Source of the DNA: Archangiaceae bacterium
Lineage (GTDB): Bacteria; Myxococcota; Myxococcia; Myxococcales; Myxococcaceae
Assembly: GCA_016714225.1 (NCBI GenBank)
Contig: JADJNS010000004.1
Span: forward strand, 372,001 to 436,000
Direction of reading: 5' to 3'
DNA: 64,000 nucleotides
Shown here: positions 7,751 to 16,296 of the stretch, piece by piece
How positions within the stretch are numbered: position 1 is the stretch's first letter
Layout: every line of letters begins with the position of its first letter
The notes under the pieces: model-generated
What the model was told of the DNA's origin: nothing
Database searches by the model: none
What the model saw: only the letters and a program-made list of their open reading frames with translations
Position numbers and translations under genes: made by a program

Positions 7751-8998
7751 ATGTCGCAAGAGACTCCTGAGAATCAGAACCCGCCGCCGCCGCCGAAGAA
7801 GAAGGGCGCGGCGAAGGGCGGCGTCATCGGGCTGTTGCCGCTCACCACCGCGTTGAAGGCCGTGGTGAAAGGGGACTTCAGCGCGCGCGCCGAGCTCGAT
7901 CGGCTCGAGGGCGACAGCGCCGAGGCGGCGGCGCTGCTCAACCAGCTGCTCGACCTGGTGGCGGCGCGCAACAGCGAGTTCGAGGCGCGCAAGCAGCAGA
8001 CGGTGCAGGTGGTCGACCAGGCGCTCGATGCGCTGATCGCGCTGGTGCGCCAGGGCGAGCTCAACCGGTGGACGGCGAGCAACACCACCGACGACCCGCT
8101 GCTGGGGCCGCTGCTCGAGGGCTTCGGCAAGGTGATCGAGACGCTGCGCACGTTCGTGCGCGAGATCAACGAGGCGGCGCTGCGGCTGTCGTCGTCGGCC
8201 AACGAGGTCTTGGCCGCGTCGACGCAGCACGAGTCGTCTTCGACCGAGCAGGCGGCGGCGATTCACGAGACCACCGCCACCATGGAAGAGCTCAAGCACG
8301 CCTCGGCGCAGATCGCCGAGAACGCCGGCGCGGTGGCGCGGGTGGCCGAAGAGACGCTCGAGAGCGCGCGCTCGGGCCGCGGAGCGATCGGTGAGTTCAT
8401 TCAGGCGATGCAGCAGATTCGCGCCGACAGCGCCGCGGTGGCGGACTCGATCGCCAAGCTGTCGAAGCGGGTCGAGCGCATCGGCACGGTGGTCGAGGTG
8501 ATCGACGAGATCGCCGACCGCAGCGACCTGCTGGCGCTCAACGCCGCGCTCGAAGGCTCGCGCGCGGGTGAGGCGGGCAAGGGCTTCTCGATCGTCGCCG
8601 CCGAGATGCGGCGCCTGGCCGAGAACGTTCTCGACTCGACCAAGGAGATCAAGAACCTGATCACCGAGATTCGCGAGGCCACCGCGGCCGCGGCCGGAGC
8701 CGCCGACGCGTCGAAGACGGCCACCGAGTCGGGCGAGAAGCTGGGCAGCGCGGCTGCCTCGGCGGTCGAGAGCATCTTGGCCGGGGTGCAGGAGACCTCT
8801 GACGCCGCCCGGGTGATCAACCTCGCCACCCAGCAGCAGCGCACCGCCACCGAGCAGGTGGTGGCGTCGATGGCAGAGATCGAAGACGTGACCCGCCAGA
8901 CCACCCAGGCCTCGAAGCAGGCCACTGGCGCGGCAGCCGAGCTGACCCAGCTCGCCGGCCGTCTGGCAGAGCTCATCAAGCGGTTCAAAGCGGACTAA
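7751..8998 (+). CDS. frzCD: Cytoplasmic chemoreceptor FrzCD
   Basis: Methyl-accepting chemotaxis protein without membrane segments or periplasmic domain. ATG 7751 is chosen because of AGGGGAAG just upstream. A Pro/Lys-rich N tail (about residues 9-22) is followed by a HAMP-like helical region and the long signalling coiled coil. The hairpin tip is IADRSDLLALNAALEGSRAGEAGKG, written here only as landmarks: IDEIADRSDLLALNAA and EAGKGFSIVAAEMRRLAENV. The length of 415 residues matches FrzCD. It clusters on the nucleoid, binds FrzA/FrzB/FrzE, and is methylated by FrzF and demethylated by FrzG, both encoded downstream. Confidence 0.93.
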   Translation: MSQETPENQNPPPPPKKKGAAKGGVIGLLPLTTALKAVVKGDFSARAELDRLEGDSAEAAALLNQLLDLVAARNSEFEARKQQTVQVVDQALDALIALVRQGELNRWTASNTTDDPLLGPLLEGFGKVIETLRTFVREINEAALRLSSSANEVLAASTQHESSSTEQAAAIHETTATMEELKHASAQIAENAGAVARVAEETLESARSGRGAIGEFIQAMQQIRADSAAVADSIAKLSKRVERIGTVVEVIDEIADRSDLLALNAALEGSRAGEAGKGFSIVAAEMRRLAENVLDSTKEIKNLITEIREATAAAAGAADASKTATESGEKLGSAAASAVESILAGVQETSDAARVINLATQQQRTATEQVVASMAEIEDVTRQTTQASKQATGAAAELTQLAGRLAELIKRFKAD

Positions 8999-9002
8999 AG
9001 GC

Positions 9003-11309
9003 ATCGATACCGAGGCCCTCAAGAAGTCGCTCATCTCCAAGTTCCTGGAGGTGACCAGCGACCGGCTGCAGACGATTCAGCTCGGGGTGCTCGAGCTGGA
9101 GAAGCCCAGCGCCGACAAGGCGTACGACAACGTCGCGCGCGAGCTGCACACCATGAAGGGCGAGGCGCGCATGCTGGGCCTGGGCGCCTTCGGCCAGCTG
9201 GCGCACGCCTGCGAAGACGTGCTCAAGGCGCACCGCGAAGGCAGGGTCGCGGTGAAGCCCGCGGTCGAGGCGATGCTGCGCGCCTGCGACACCTTTCAAG
9301 AGCTGCTCGACGACATCGAGGCGGCCAAGAACGGCTCGACTGCCTCGAACGAGATGGCGCAGAGCCTGTCGGACCTGGCCGGCACGCCGCTGCCGCCGAT
9401 GAAGCCGACCGCGCCGGGCGCGGGCCTGAAGCGGGCCTCGGCGCCCCGGGCTCAGGGCCGGCCGGCGGGCTCGGAGGCGGCGCGCCCGACGCCTCCGCCG
9501 GTGAAGGCGGCGCCTCCCACGCCGCCCTCGCCGGCCACGCCGCCCAGCGAGGCGCCGGTCGGGCCCGCCGAGCATCCCGCGCTGGAAGAGGCGGCCGAGC
9601 GCAAGGCGCTGCAAGACCGCAGCATTCGCGTCTCGGTCGAGCTGCTCGACAGCCTGGGGCTGTTGGCCGGCGACCTGCTGGTCGAGAGCGCGCGGGCGCG
9701 GCTGCGCAACGACGAGCTGAGCCAGCTGCTCGAGCGCTTCTCGCGCCTGGGCGACAACTTCTTGAAGGTGTACCAGGCGCTGCCGCCCAGCGACGGCGCG
9801 CACGACAAGGTCGATCGGCTCGAGGGCGACCTGCACCTCTTGCGCGACGACTCGTTTCGCTTCGTGCGCGGGCACGTCGATGCGGTGAACACCCTGCACG
9901 GCAGCCTGGCGCAGATGGCCGACAGCGTTGCCGAGGCGCGCCTGGTGCCGCTCTCGAGCGTGTTCGAGGCGTTTCCCCGGGCGGTGCGCGACATCGCCAG
10001 CTCGCAGGGCAAGCAGGTCGACCTGCAGATCGAGAACACCGGGGTGGGCGTCGATCGCTCGATGATCAACGACGTGCGCGACGCGCTGATCCACCTGGTG
10101 CGCAACGCGGTTGATCACGGGCTCGAGGCGCCCGACTTTCGCGAGGCGCTGGGCAAGCCTTCGATCGGGCGCATCTCGATTCGGGTGCGGGCCGACGGCG
10201 ACATGCTGGCGGTCGAGCTGGAAGACGACGGCCGCGGCATGGACCCCGAGCGCCTGCGCAGCGTGGCGGTGTCGAAGCGGGTGCTCACCGCTGCGCAGGC
10301 GGCGGCGCTCTCCGAGCGCGAGGCGATCGAGCTGATCTTCCGCCCCGGGTTCTCGACCCGCGACGAGGTCAGCGATCTGTCGGGGCGCGGCGTGGGCATG
10401 GACGTGGTGAAGCGCAAGGTCGAGGCGGTGGGCGGCTCGGTCTCGGTGGTGAGCCGGGTGGGGCGCGGCACCACCATCGGGCTGCGCCTGCCCCAGTCGC
10501 TGGCGCTGATGCGGGTGCTCCTGGTGCGCCTGGGCGACGACGTCTACGGCATGCCCGCGGCCGACGTCGAGGCGGTGGCGCGCTTTCGCCCCGAAGATCG
10601 CATGGAGGTGTTCGGCTCGCTGGCGGTGATGCACCGCAACCGACCCACCACCCTGGTGGCGCTGGGCCCGCTGTTGGGGTTGAACGGCGGCCCGCGGCAC
10701 GATCGCCCCCCGTCGGTGGTGGTGCGTCACGGCGAAGACCGCGCCGCATTGGTGGTCGACGGGCTGGTCGACGAGCGCGAGGTGGCGGTGAAGCCCTGCG
10801 GCGGCGAGTTCTTGAAGGGGGCGGCGTTCATCGCCGGCACCGCGGCGCTGGAAGACGGCCGCATCGCGGTGCTGCTGCACGTGCCCGACATCATGGCCGA
10901 AGTGCGGCGCGTCGCGCGGCCGGTGCAAGAGCCCACCCAGTCGAAGCGGCTGCGCATCTTGCTGGTCGACGACTCGCCGATCGCGCGGGCCACCGAAGGG
11001 GCCCTGGTCAAGGCGCTGGGCCACGCGGTGGCCGAGGCGGTCGACGGCGAAGACGCCTGGGTTCGCGTGCAGCGCGAGCCGTATGATCTCATTCTCACCG
11101 ACGTGCAGATGCCCAAGCTCGACGGCTTCAGCTTCACCCGGCGGGTGAAGAGCCACCCCGACTTCGGGCGCATACCGGTGATCATCTTGTCGTCGCTGGC
11201 GTCTCCGGAAGACCGGCGGCGCGGTGTCGATGCGGGGGCTGATGCGTACCTGATCAAGGGCGAGCTTGGGGTCGAGAGCCTCGCCCTCGCGATCGATCGG
11301 CTCACTTGA
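9003..11309 (+). CDS. frzE: CheA-CheY hybrid kinase FrzE (ATC start?)
   Basis: Histidine kinase fused to a receiver. Order: Hpt domain with ELHTMKGEARMLG, a Pro/Ala-rich linker (about residues 115-195), dimerisation helix pair, HATPase (HLVRNAVDHGLE, DDGRGMDP, GRGVGMDVV), CheW-like domain (LMRVLLVRLGDDVYGMP) and a C-terminal receiver (ILLVDDSPIAR, LILTDVQMPKLDG). Conserved coding starts well before the first standard start (GTG 9051): IDTEALKKSLISKFLEV is read from ATC 9003, 4 bases after the frzCD stop. Counting from that codon puts the Hpt histidine at residue 49, the position I recall for Myxococcus FrzE. So the real start is probably 9003, either as a rare AUC start or an ATG misread. Confidence 0.9.
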   Translation: MDTEALKKSLISKFLEVTSDRLQTIQLGVLELEKPSADKAYDNVARELHTMKGEARMLGLGAFGQLAHACEDVLKAHREGRVAVKPAVEAMLRACDTFQELLDDIEAAKNGSTASNEMAQSLSDLAGTPLPPMKPTAPGAGLKRASAPRAQGRPAGSEAARPTPPPVKAAPPTPPSPATPPSEAPVGPAEHPALEEAAERKALQDRSIRVSVELLDSLGLLAGDLLVESARARLRNDELSQLLERFSRLGDNFLKVYQALPPSDGAHDKVDRLEGDLHLLRDDSFRFVRGHVDAVNTLHGSLAQMADSVAEARLVPLSSVFEAFPRAVRDIASSQGKQVDLQIENTGVGVDRSMINDVRDALIHLVRNAVDHGLEAPDFREALGKPSIGRISIRVRADGDMLAVELEDDGRGMDPERLRSVAVSKRVLTAAQAAALSEREAIELIFRPGFSTRDEVSDLSGRGVGMDVVKRKVEAVGGSVSVVSRVGRGTTIGLRLPQSLALMRVLLVRLGDDVYGMPAADVEAVARFRPEDRMEVFGSLAVMHRNRPTTLVALGPLLGLNGGPRHDRPPSVVVRHGEDRAALVVDGLVDEREVAVKPCGGEFLKGAAFIAGTAALEDGRIAVLLHVPDIMAEVRRVARPVQEPTQSKRLRILLVDDSPIARATEGALVKALGHAVAEAVDGEDAWVRVQREPYDLILTDVQMPKLDGFSFTRRVKSHPDFGRIPVIILSSLASPEDRRRGVDAGADAYLIKGELGVESLALAIDRLT

Positions 11310-11345
11310 GCGTGGTGTCTTCTGTGATGCGACTTCTGGAGATCG

Positions 11346-11463
11346 CTCGACTTCGGGCTACGGGGCTTCGGGATACGGGGCTTCGGGCTTCGGGCTTCGG
11401 GCTTCGACCGACCGGTGACGGGCCGTCGGGCGCGGGCGCGGGCGCGGGCGCGGGCCTGTGGCG
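11346..11463. repeat. CTTCGGG / GGGCGC tandem repeat array
   Basis: Degenerate heptamers of the type TTCGGGC and TACGGGGC (about 11350-11407), then four perfect GGGCGC hexamers (11428-11451) and GGGCCTGTGGCG (11452-11463). The hexamer block plus GGGC(C/A)TGTGGCG recurs at 41136-41171, so this is a dispersed element. It ends inside the first possible start codon of frzG (GTG 11458). Confidence 0.8.
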
Positions 11464-11472
11464 GGGTGGCGC

Positions 11473-12462
11473 TTGAGCTGCCGGGTGCTCATCGTCGAGC
11501 GGGCGGGGCGGCTGTCGCGGCAGTGCAAGGCGCTCTATGGGGCGCAGCTGACCGAGGCGGCGCCTCCTGCCGAGCCGGCGGCGATGCTCGAGCAGGTGCA
11601 GCGGCACGGCCCCGACGTGGTGGTGGTCGATCTGGGCGATGCTCCGCTCGAGGCGGTGGCGGCGATCGAGTCGGTGATGGCCGAGCGGCCGGTTCCGATG
11701 GTGGTGGTGAGCAGCGGCGCGGCGCAGAAGCAGCACGCCATTCGCGCGCTGGCGGCGGGCGCGCTCGAGATCGCCAGCCTCGAGGGGCCCGAGCCGTGGA
11801 AGGCGCTGCAGCGGCAGGTGTTGTTTCTCGCCAAGGTGAAGGTGGTGAAGCACGTCAAGGGGCGCAAGCGCCGCGCGAAGGAGCGCGGCGGTTCGACGGG
11901 CCAGATGCTGGTGGCGGTGGCGGCCTCGCTGGGCGGCCCGAAGGCGCTGGCGCGGCTGCTCGGCGCCCTGCCCAAAGACTTCGCGGCCCCGGTGGTGCTG
12001 TGCCAGCACATCACCCCCGGGTTCGCCGACGATCTCGCACGCTACCTGGCGGTCGAGACGCGGCACGACGTGACCGAGGCCGAAGCCGGCGGCAAGCTCG
12101 AGCCCGCGCACTTCTACGTGGCGCCTTCGAACTCGCACCTGGTGGTCGAGCCCGATGGCACCTTGAGGCTCGACTCCAGCCCGGCGGTGGGCGGCTTCCG
12201 GCCCTCGTGCGACGTGCTGCTCAAGTCGGCGGCCACCGCGTTCGGAGATCGGGCCATCGGGGTGGTGCTGACCGGCATGGGCCGCGACGGAGCGCGAGGC
12301 CTCAAAGAGATTCGCAACCGCGGCGGGCACACCATCGCGCAGGATCAGGCCACCAGCGTGGTGTTCGGCATGCCGGGCGAGTCGATCGCGCTGGGCGCGG
12401 CCGAGAAGGTGCTGCCGCTCGATCAGATCGCCAGCCAGCTGGTGAAGTGGGTGATGCCATGA
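11473..12462 (+). CDS. frzG: Receptor methylesterase FrzG (CheB family)
   Basis: Removes methyl groups from the receptor FrzCD. The C-terminal CheB domain carries the catalytic serine (VAASLGGPK), histidine (VLCQHITPGF) and aspartate (TGMGRDGA). The N-terminal receiver-like region is degenerate: VLIVERAG replaces the usual VLIVDDS, although VVVVDLGD keeps an aspartate. It is therefore unlikely to be switched by ordinary phosphorylation. The start may be TTG 11473, or GTG 11458, which lies inside the upstream repeat. The stop overlaps the frzF start (ATGA). Confidence 0.88.
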   Translation: MSCRVLIVERAGRLSRQCKALYGAQLTEAAPPAEPAAMLEQVQRHGPDVVVVDLGDAPLEAVAAIESVMAERPVPMVVVSSGAAQKQHAIRALAAGALEIASLEGPEPWKALQRQVLFLAKVKVVKHVKGRKRRAKERGGSTGQMLVAVAASLGGPKALARLLGALPKDFAAPVVLCQHITPGFADDLARYLAVETRHDVTEAEAGGKLEPAHFYVAPSNSHLVVEPDGTLRLDSSPAVGGFRPSCDVLLKSAATAFGDRAIGVVLTGMGRDGARGLKEIRNRGGHTIAQDQATSVVFGMPGESIALGAAEKVLPLDQIASQLVKWVMP

Positions 12463-14027
12463 GCCACGGCGCGCCCGCGGGCGGGGGAGCAGGCGGCCCT
12501 CAAGGGGGGCCCGACAGCCCGCTGCAGATCGACCGCACTGCGCTCGAGAGCCTGGCCGCGCTGCTGCTCGAGAAGGTGGGGCTGAAGATCACCCCCGACG
12601 GCTACTACGGGCTGCGCCTGGCGATGCAGGCGCGCATGCCGGCGCTGGGGCTGTCGGACGGGCAAGAGTACGTGCGCCGGCTGCGGCAGCTGGCCGGCGA
12701 GACCGAGCTGCGCGGGCTGTTGCCGCTGGTCACCGTCGGCAAGACCGAGTTCTTTCGCGACAGCCGCCAGTTCAAGGCCCTCGAGCACACCCTGATGCCC
12801 GACATGCTGACCCGGGCACGAAGGGCGGGCCGCCAGGTCGAGATCTGGTCGGCGGGCTGCGCCACCGGCGAAGAGCCCTACAGCCTGGGCATGGTGGCGG
12901 TCGAGAGCGGGGCGATGAACGGCGAGGTCGACATCTGGGCGACCGACTTGAACCCGGCGGCGGTCGAGTTCGCCAAAGAGGGGCTGTACCCGGTGCGGCG
13001 GATGATCGGCATCAGCGAAGAGCGCATTCAGCGCTTCTTCAGCCTCTCGGCCACCGGCTACCAGGTGAACCCGGGCGTGAAAGAGATGATCCACTTCGAG
13101 GGACACAACCTCGCGGCGCCGGTCTTCCCCCACGTGTTTCCGGCGACCAAAGACCTGATCCTCTGCCGCAACGTCATCATCTACTTCGACCAGCCGACCA
13201 TTCGCAGCCTGATGGACCGGTTCTTCGACGCGCTGCGGCCGGGCGGGGTGCTGCTGCTGGGCTACAGCGAGAGCCTGTTCCGCATCACCTCGAAGTTCGA
13301 GATGTACGAGGTCGACGGCACGTTCGCGTACCGGCGCCCGCTGCTGAACGAGCACCCGGCGCCGCCGCCGCGGCCGTCGGCTCCGCCACCGCCGGTGTCG
13401 GCGCCGCGGCCGCCCAGCCCGATGCTGACCCGCCGGCCGACCACCGGCACGTTTCGCATACCCGTGCCGTCGCCCTCGGCGCCGCAGCCCAGGCCCCGGC
13501 CCACCGAGTCGCACCGCAGCCCGGTCGAGCGGCTCGACGACGTGGTGCGGCTGATCGAGCGTGGCGATTTTCCCCAGGCGATGCTGGCGGTTCGGCGCCT
13601 CACCGACGACCACCCCGAAGACCTCGCCGCGCTGCTCACCCTGGGCAACGTGCACGCGCTGATGGGCAACAGCGACGAGGCCCGCGACTGCTTCAGCCGG
13701 GCCCTGAGGGCCGAGCCGCTGTGCGTCGAGGCGCGCATCTACCTGGGCCTGGCCACCATGCAAGAGGGCAAGCTCGACGAGGCCCGCTCGGAGCTGCAGA
13801 AGGCCCTGTTTCTCGAGCCCACCCTGTCGCTGGGCCACTACCTGCTCGCCCAGGTGCACGAGCAGAAGGGCGACCACGAGGCGGCCCGGCGCAGCTACCG
13901 CAACGCGGTGTCGCAGCGGCGGTTCGGGCAGCGGGCGCTCTTGGGGCACTACCCCGAGCTGCCGGGGTCGACCGACGCCATCGCCCAGGCGGCCCAGTAC
14001 CGGCTCGCCGCGCTCTCAGAGAGTTGA
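12459..14027 (+). CDS. frzF: Receptor methyltransferase FrzF (CheR-TPR)
   Basis: CheR-family S-adenosylmethionine methyltransferase that methylates FrzCD. A helical CheR N domain (about residues 25-85) is followed by the catalytic domain: TVGKTEFFRD, SAGCATGEEPYSLGM (motif I), ATDLNPAAVEFA, LILCRNVIIYFD and GGVLLLGYSESL. A Pro-rich linker of about 60 residues leads to C-terminal TPRs (LLTLGNVHALMGNSDEARDC, about residues 385-480). The CheR-TPR fusion is diagnostic of FrzF; the TPRs regulate which receptor sites are modified. Last gene of the frz operon, with no obvious terminator before rpmE. Confidence 0.92.
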   Translation: MSHGAPAGGGAGGPQGGPDSPLQIDRTALESLAALLLEKVGLKITPDGYYGLRLAMQARMPALGLSDGQEYVRRLRQLAGETELRGLLPLVTVGKTEFFRDSRQFKALEHTLMPDMLTRARRAGRQVEIWSAGCATGEEPYSLGMVAVESGAMNGEVDIWATDLNPAAVEFAKEGLYPVRRMIGISEERIQRFFSLSATGYQVNPGVKEMIHFEGHNLAAPVFPHVFPATKDLILCRNVIIYFDQPTIRSLMDRFFDALRPGGVLLLGYSESLFRITSKFEMYEVDGTFAYRRPLLNEHPAPPPRPSAPPPPVSAPRPPSPMLTRRPTTGTFRIPVPSPSAPQPRPRPTESHRSPVERLDDVVRLIERGDFPQAMLAVRRLTDDHPEDLAALLTLGNVHALMGNSDEARDCFSRALRAEPLCVEARIYLGLATMQEGKLDEARSELQKALFLEPTLSLGHYLLAQVHEQKGDHEAARRSYRNAVSQRRFGQRALLGHYPELPGSTDAIAQAAQYRLAALSES

Positions 14028-14063
14028 TTTGTGGGGCACCCGGCTGTTATGGGCAGACCCCTT

Positions 14064-14297
14064 ATGAAGCTCGACACGCACCCCGTCTATCCCCCGTGCC
14101 GCATCAACTGCGCCTGCGGGAACGTCATCGAGACCCGCTCGACCCGCGGCTCGTTCTCGGTGGAAATCTGCTCGAACTGCCACCCCTTCTTCACCGGCAA
14201 GTACAAGCTCGTCGATACGCAGGGCCGCGTCGATCGCTTCCGCAAGAAGTACGGCGTGAAGACCACCGACCCCAAGACTCCTCCGGCGAAGGCCTGA
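14064..14297 (+). CDS. rpmE: 50S ribosomal protein L31 (zinc type)
   Basis: 77 residues from ATG 14064, which gives the family-typical MKLDTHPVYPPC start; earlier in-frame ATGs at 14031-14051 would add a non-conserved tail. Cysteines at CRINCACGN and ICSNCHPFFTGK form the zinc site of C-type L31 proteins, and KYKLVDTQGRVDRFRKKYG is the conserved C-terminal half. Component of the large ribosomal subunit bridging to the small subunit. Zinc-type L31 is commonly swapped for a zinc-free paralogue under zinc limitation; no paralogue lies in this window. Confidence 0.97.
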   Translation: MKLDTHPVYPPCRINCACGNVIETRSTRGSFSVEICSNCHPFFTGKYKLVDTQGRVDRFRKKYGVKTTDPKTPPAKA

Positions 14298-14308
14298 GGC
14301 AGTCGTAA

Positions 14309-15316
14309 GTGAGCGGCGAACCCGGCCTGCCCGGTGCCCGCCCGTACATCGGCGGGCAAGCGGTGATCGAGGGCGTGATGATGCGCTCTCCGAAGAGCTT
14401 CGTGGTGGCGGTGCGTCGGCCAGACGGCACCATCGCCATTCGCGAGCAGCCCTGGGAGACGTTGATGTCGGGGCTCAAGTTCCTGCGCTGGCCGCTGTTC
14501 CGCGGCGCGCTGGTGCTGCTCGAGTCGATGCACAACGGCTACTCGGCGCTGAACTTCTCGGCCGAGCACGGCGTGCCGCCGGAAGACGGCGAGGCGCCGA
14601 AGGCGTCGAGCAAAGGCTCGAGCTTCGTGCTGACGGTGGCCACCCTGTTCGCGGTGGGCCTGTTCATCGCGGTGCCGCACCTGCTCACCTGGGGCCTGTC
14701 GAAGTTCGTGGGCCCCTCGATGGACACCAGCGGCCCGTGGTTTCACCTGGTCGACGGCATCATTCGCATCGGGGTGCTGGTCGGCTACATGGCGGCGCTG
14801 TCGAAGACCAAAGACGCGCAGCGGCTGTTTCAGTACCACGGGGCCGAGCACCGGGCGATCTGGACCTACGAGAGCGGCAAGCCGCTCACCGTCGAGAACG
14901 CCCGTGGCTTCACCACCCAGCACCCGCGCTGCGGCACCAGCTTCTTGTTCATCGTGGTGTTCGTGGCGGTGCTGGTGCACATCGCGCTGATCCCGCTGGT
15001 GCCCCGCATGGCGGCCAACGATCTGGTGAACAACCTGCTGTTGGTGCTGGTGAAGGTGCCGATGGCGCTGCCCATCGCCGGCATCGCCTACGAGCTGCAG
15101 CGGCTGTCGGCGAAAGAGTCGTGCCCGTCGTGGGTGAAGCTGTTGGTTCGCCCTGGCATCTGGCTGCAGGGCATCACCACCAAAGAGCCGAGCGACGACC
15201 AGCAAGAGATCGCGCTGCTGGCGCTCGAGCGCGCGCTGGCGCGAGAGCAGGGCGCCCCGAAAGCCGTCGAGGGCGTCACCATCTACCCGAGCTTCGAGCT
15301 GGCCAAGGCCGCCTGA
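14309..15316 (+). CDS. DUF1385 family membrane protein
   Basis: 335 residues from GTG 14309, 11 bases after rpmE. The opening PYIGGQAVIEGVMMRSP is the DUF1385 signature, and YHGAEHRAIWTYE with HPRCGTSFLF are its other conserved blocks. Several membrane segments are visible (about residues 105-130, 150-170, 213-250). YqhQ of Bacillus belongs to this family; the biochemical role is unknown. The rpmE-DUF1385 order is common in bacteria, often followed by prfA, which is absent here. A terminator hairpin overlaps its stop codon. Confidence 0.9.
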   Translation: MSGEPGLPGARPYIGGQAVIEGVMMRSPKSFVVAVRRPDGTIAIREQPWETLMSGLKFLRWPLFRGALVLLESMHNGYSALNFSAEHGVPPEDGEAPKASSKGSSFVLTVATLFAVGLFIAVPHLLTWGLSKFVGPSMDTSGPWFHLVDGIIRIGVLVGYMAALSKTKDAQRLFQYHGAEHRAIWTYESGKPLTVENARGFTTQHPRCGTSFLFIVVFVAVLVHIALIPLVPRMAANDLVNNLLLVLVKVPMALPIAGIAYELQRLSAKESCPSWVKLLVRPGIWLQGITTKEPSDDQQEIALLALERALAREQGAPKAVEGVTIYPSFELAKAA

Positions 15317-15333
15317 CCGGCGGCTGTTTTTTT
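15308..15333 (+). terminator. Rho-independent terminator after the DUF1385 gene
   Basis: GCCGCC (15308-15313) pairs with GGCGGC (15319-15324) around loop TGACC, which includes the stop codon. A run of seven T follows (15327-15333). Confidence 0.85.
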
Positions 15334-15463
15334 GCCACCGATCCAGAGTGCTTCTACTTTGTAGCGAGCAGTTGCTGAAGGCGCTGCCGACTCCGTTCGC
15401 GGACGACGCACAACGCTGAAGGCCCACCGCACTCACTTCAAAGAAGCAGAAAGGCACTCCTTC

Positions 15464-16276
15464 GTGTCCCTGTCACTCGCTCGCGTCGCGAGCCCCGACT
15501 CTCTTGCGTCTTCGGTTCACTCGCGCGGCAAAGACTACGTGCTGTACCGGGGCGACAGCCTCGCGCTGATGGAGAAGTTCGACGAGCACACCTTCGATCT
15601 GATCTTCGCCGACCCGCCGTACTTTCTCTCGAACGGGGGCTTCACCTGCTCGGGTGGCAAGCGGGCTCCGGTGAAGAAGGGCGGGTGGGACGAGTCGCAG
15701 GGCATCGAGCACGATCACGAGTTCACCACCGCGTGGCTGAAGGCCTGCCAGCGGCTGCTCAAGCCCACCGGCACGTTGTGGGTGAGCGGCACCCAGCACG
15801 TGATCTTCAACGTCGGCTTCGCGATGCAGAAGCTCGGCTACAAGCTGCTCAACACGGTGACCTGGTTCAAGCCGAACGCGAGCCCGAACCTGTCGTGCCG
15901 CTACTTCACCCACTCGAGTGAGATCATCGTGTGGGCGTCGCCGGGCTCGAAGGGGCGGCTGCAGCACACCTTCAACTACCAGTCGATGAAGACGCAGAAC
16001 GGCGGCAAGCAGATGCGCGACGTGTGGACGATGCTCACCCCGCGCAACGCCGAGAAGGAGCACGGCAAGCACCCCACCCAGAAGCCGGTGCAGCTGCTCG
16101 AGCGCATCGTCGAGGCCAGCTCGAACGAAGATCAGGTGGTGCTCGACCCGTTCTGCGGCAGCGGCACCACCGGGGTGGCCGCGGTCGCCAAGGGGCGCCG
16201 CTTCGTGGGCATCGAGATGGACGAGCAGTACCTCGAGCTGTCGCGCCGTCGCTTGATGGCTGCGCCGCGGCCCTGA
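15464..16276 (+). CDS. Orphan beta-class DNA N6/N4 methyltransferase
   Basis: Site-specific DNA amino-methyltransferase. Catalytic motif IV is DPPY (IFADPPYFLSNGG, about residues 50-62), and the SAM motif FCGSGTT comes near the C terminus (about 225). This is the beta-class order, as in DpnA/MboII-type enzymes. KHPTQKPVQLLERIVEAS is the conserved block before motif I. At 270 residues it lacks the C-terminal extension of CcrM enzymes. No endonuclease or specificity gene is adjacent, so it may have a regulatory or repair-marking role. The target sequence cannot be read from the protein. It has its own transcription unit after the terminator at 15308. Confidence 0.9.
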   Translation: MSLSLARVASPDSLASSVHSRGKDYVLYRGDSLALMEKFDEHTFDLIFADPPYFLSNGGFTCSGGKRAPVKKGGWDESQGIEHDHEFTTAWLKACQRLLKPTGTLWVSGTQHVIFNVGFAMQKLGYKLLNTVTWFKPNASPNLSCRYFTHSSEIIVWASPGSKGRLQHTFNYQSMKTQNGGKQMRDVWTMLTPRNAEKEHGKHPTQKPVQLLERIVEASSNEDQVVLDPFCGSGTTGVAAVAKGRRFVGIEMDEQYLELSRRRLMAAPRP

Positions 16277-16283
16277 AGGCGCG

Positions 16284-16289
16284 TAAGCT
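16284..16289 (+). promoter_or_regulatory. Putative -10 box (TAAGCT)
   Basis: Ends exactly 7 bases before the GTG at 16297. It overlaps nothing conserved in the upstream gene and has the same spacing as other leaderless candidates here. Confidence 0.3.
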
Positions 16290-16296
16290 CTCGGCC

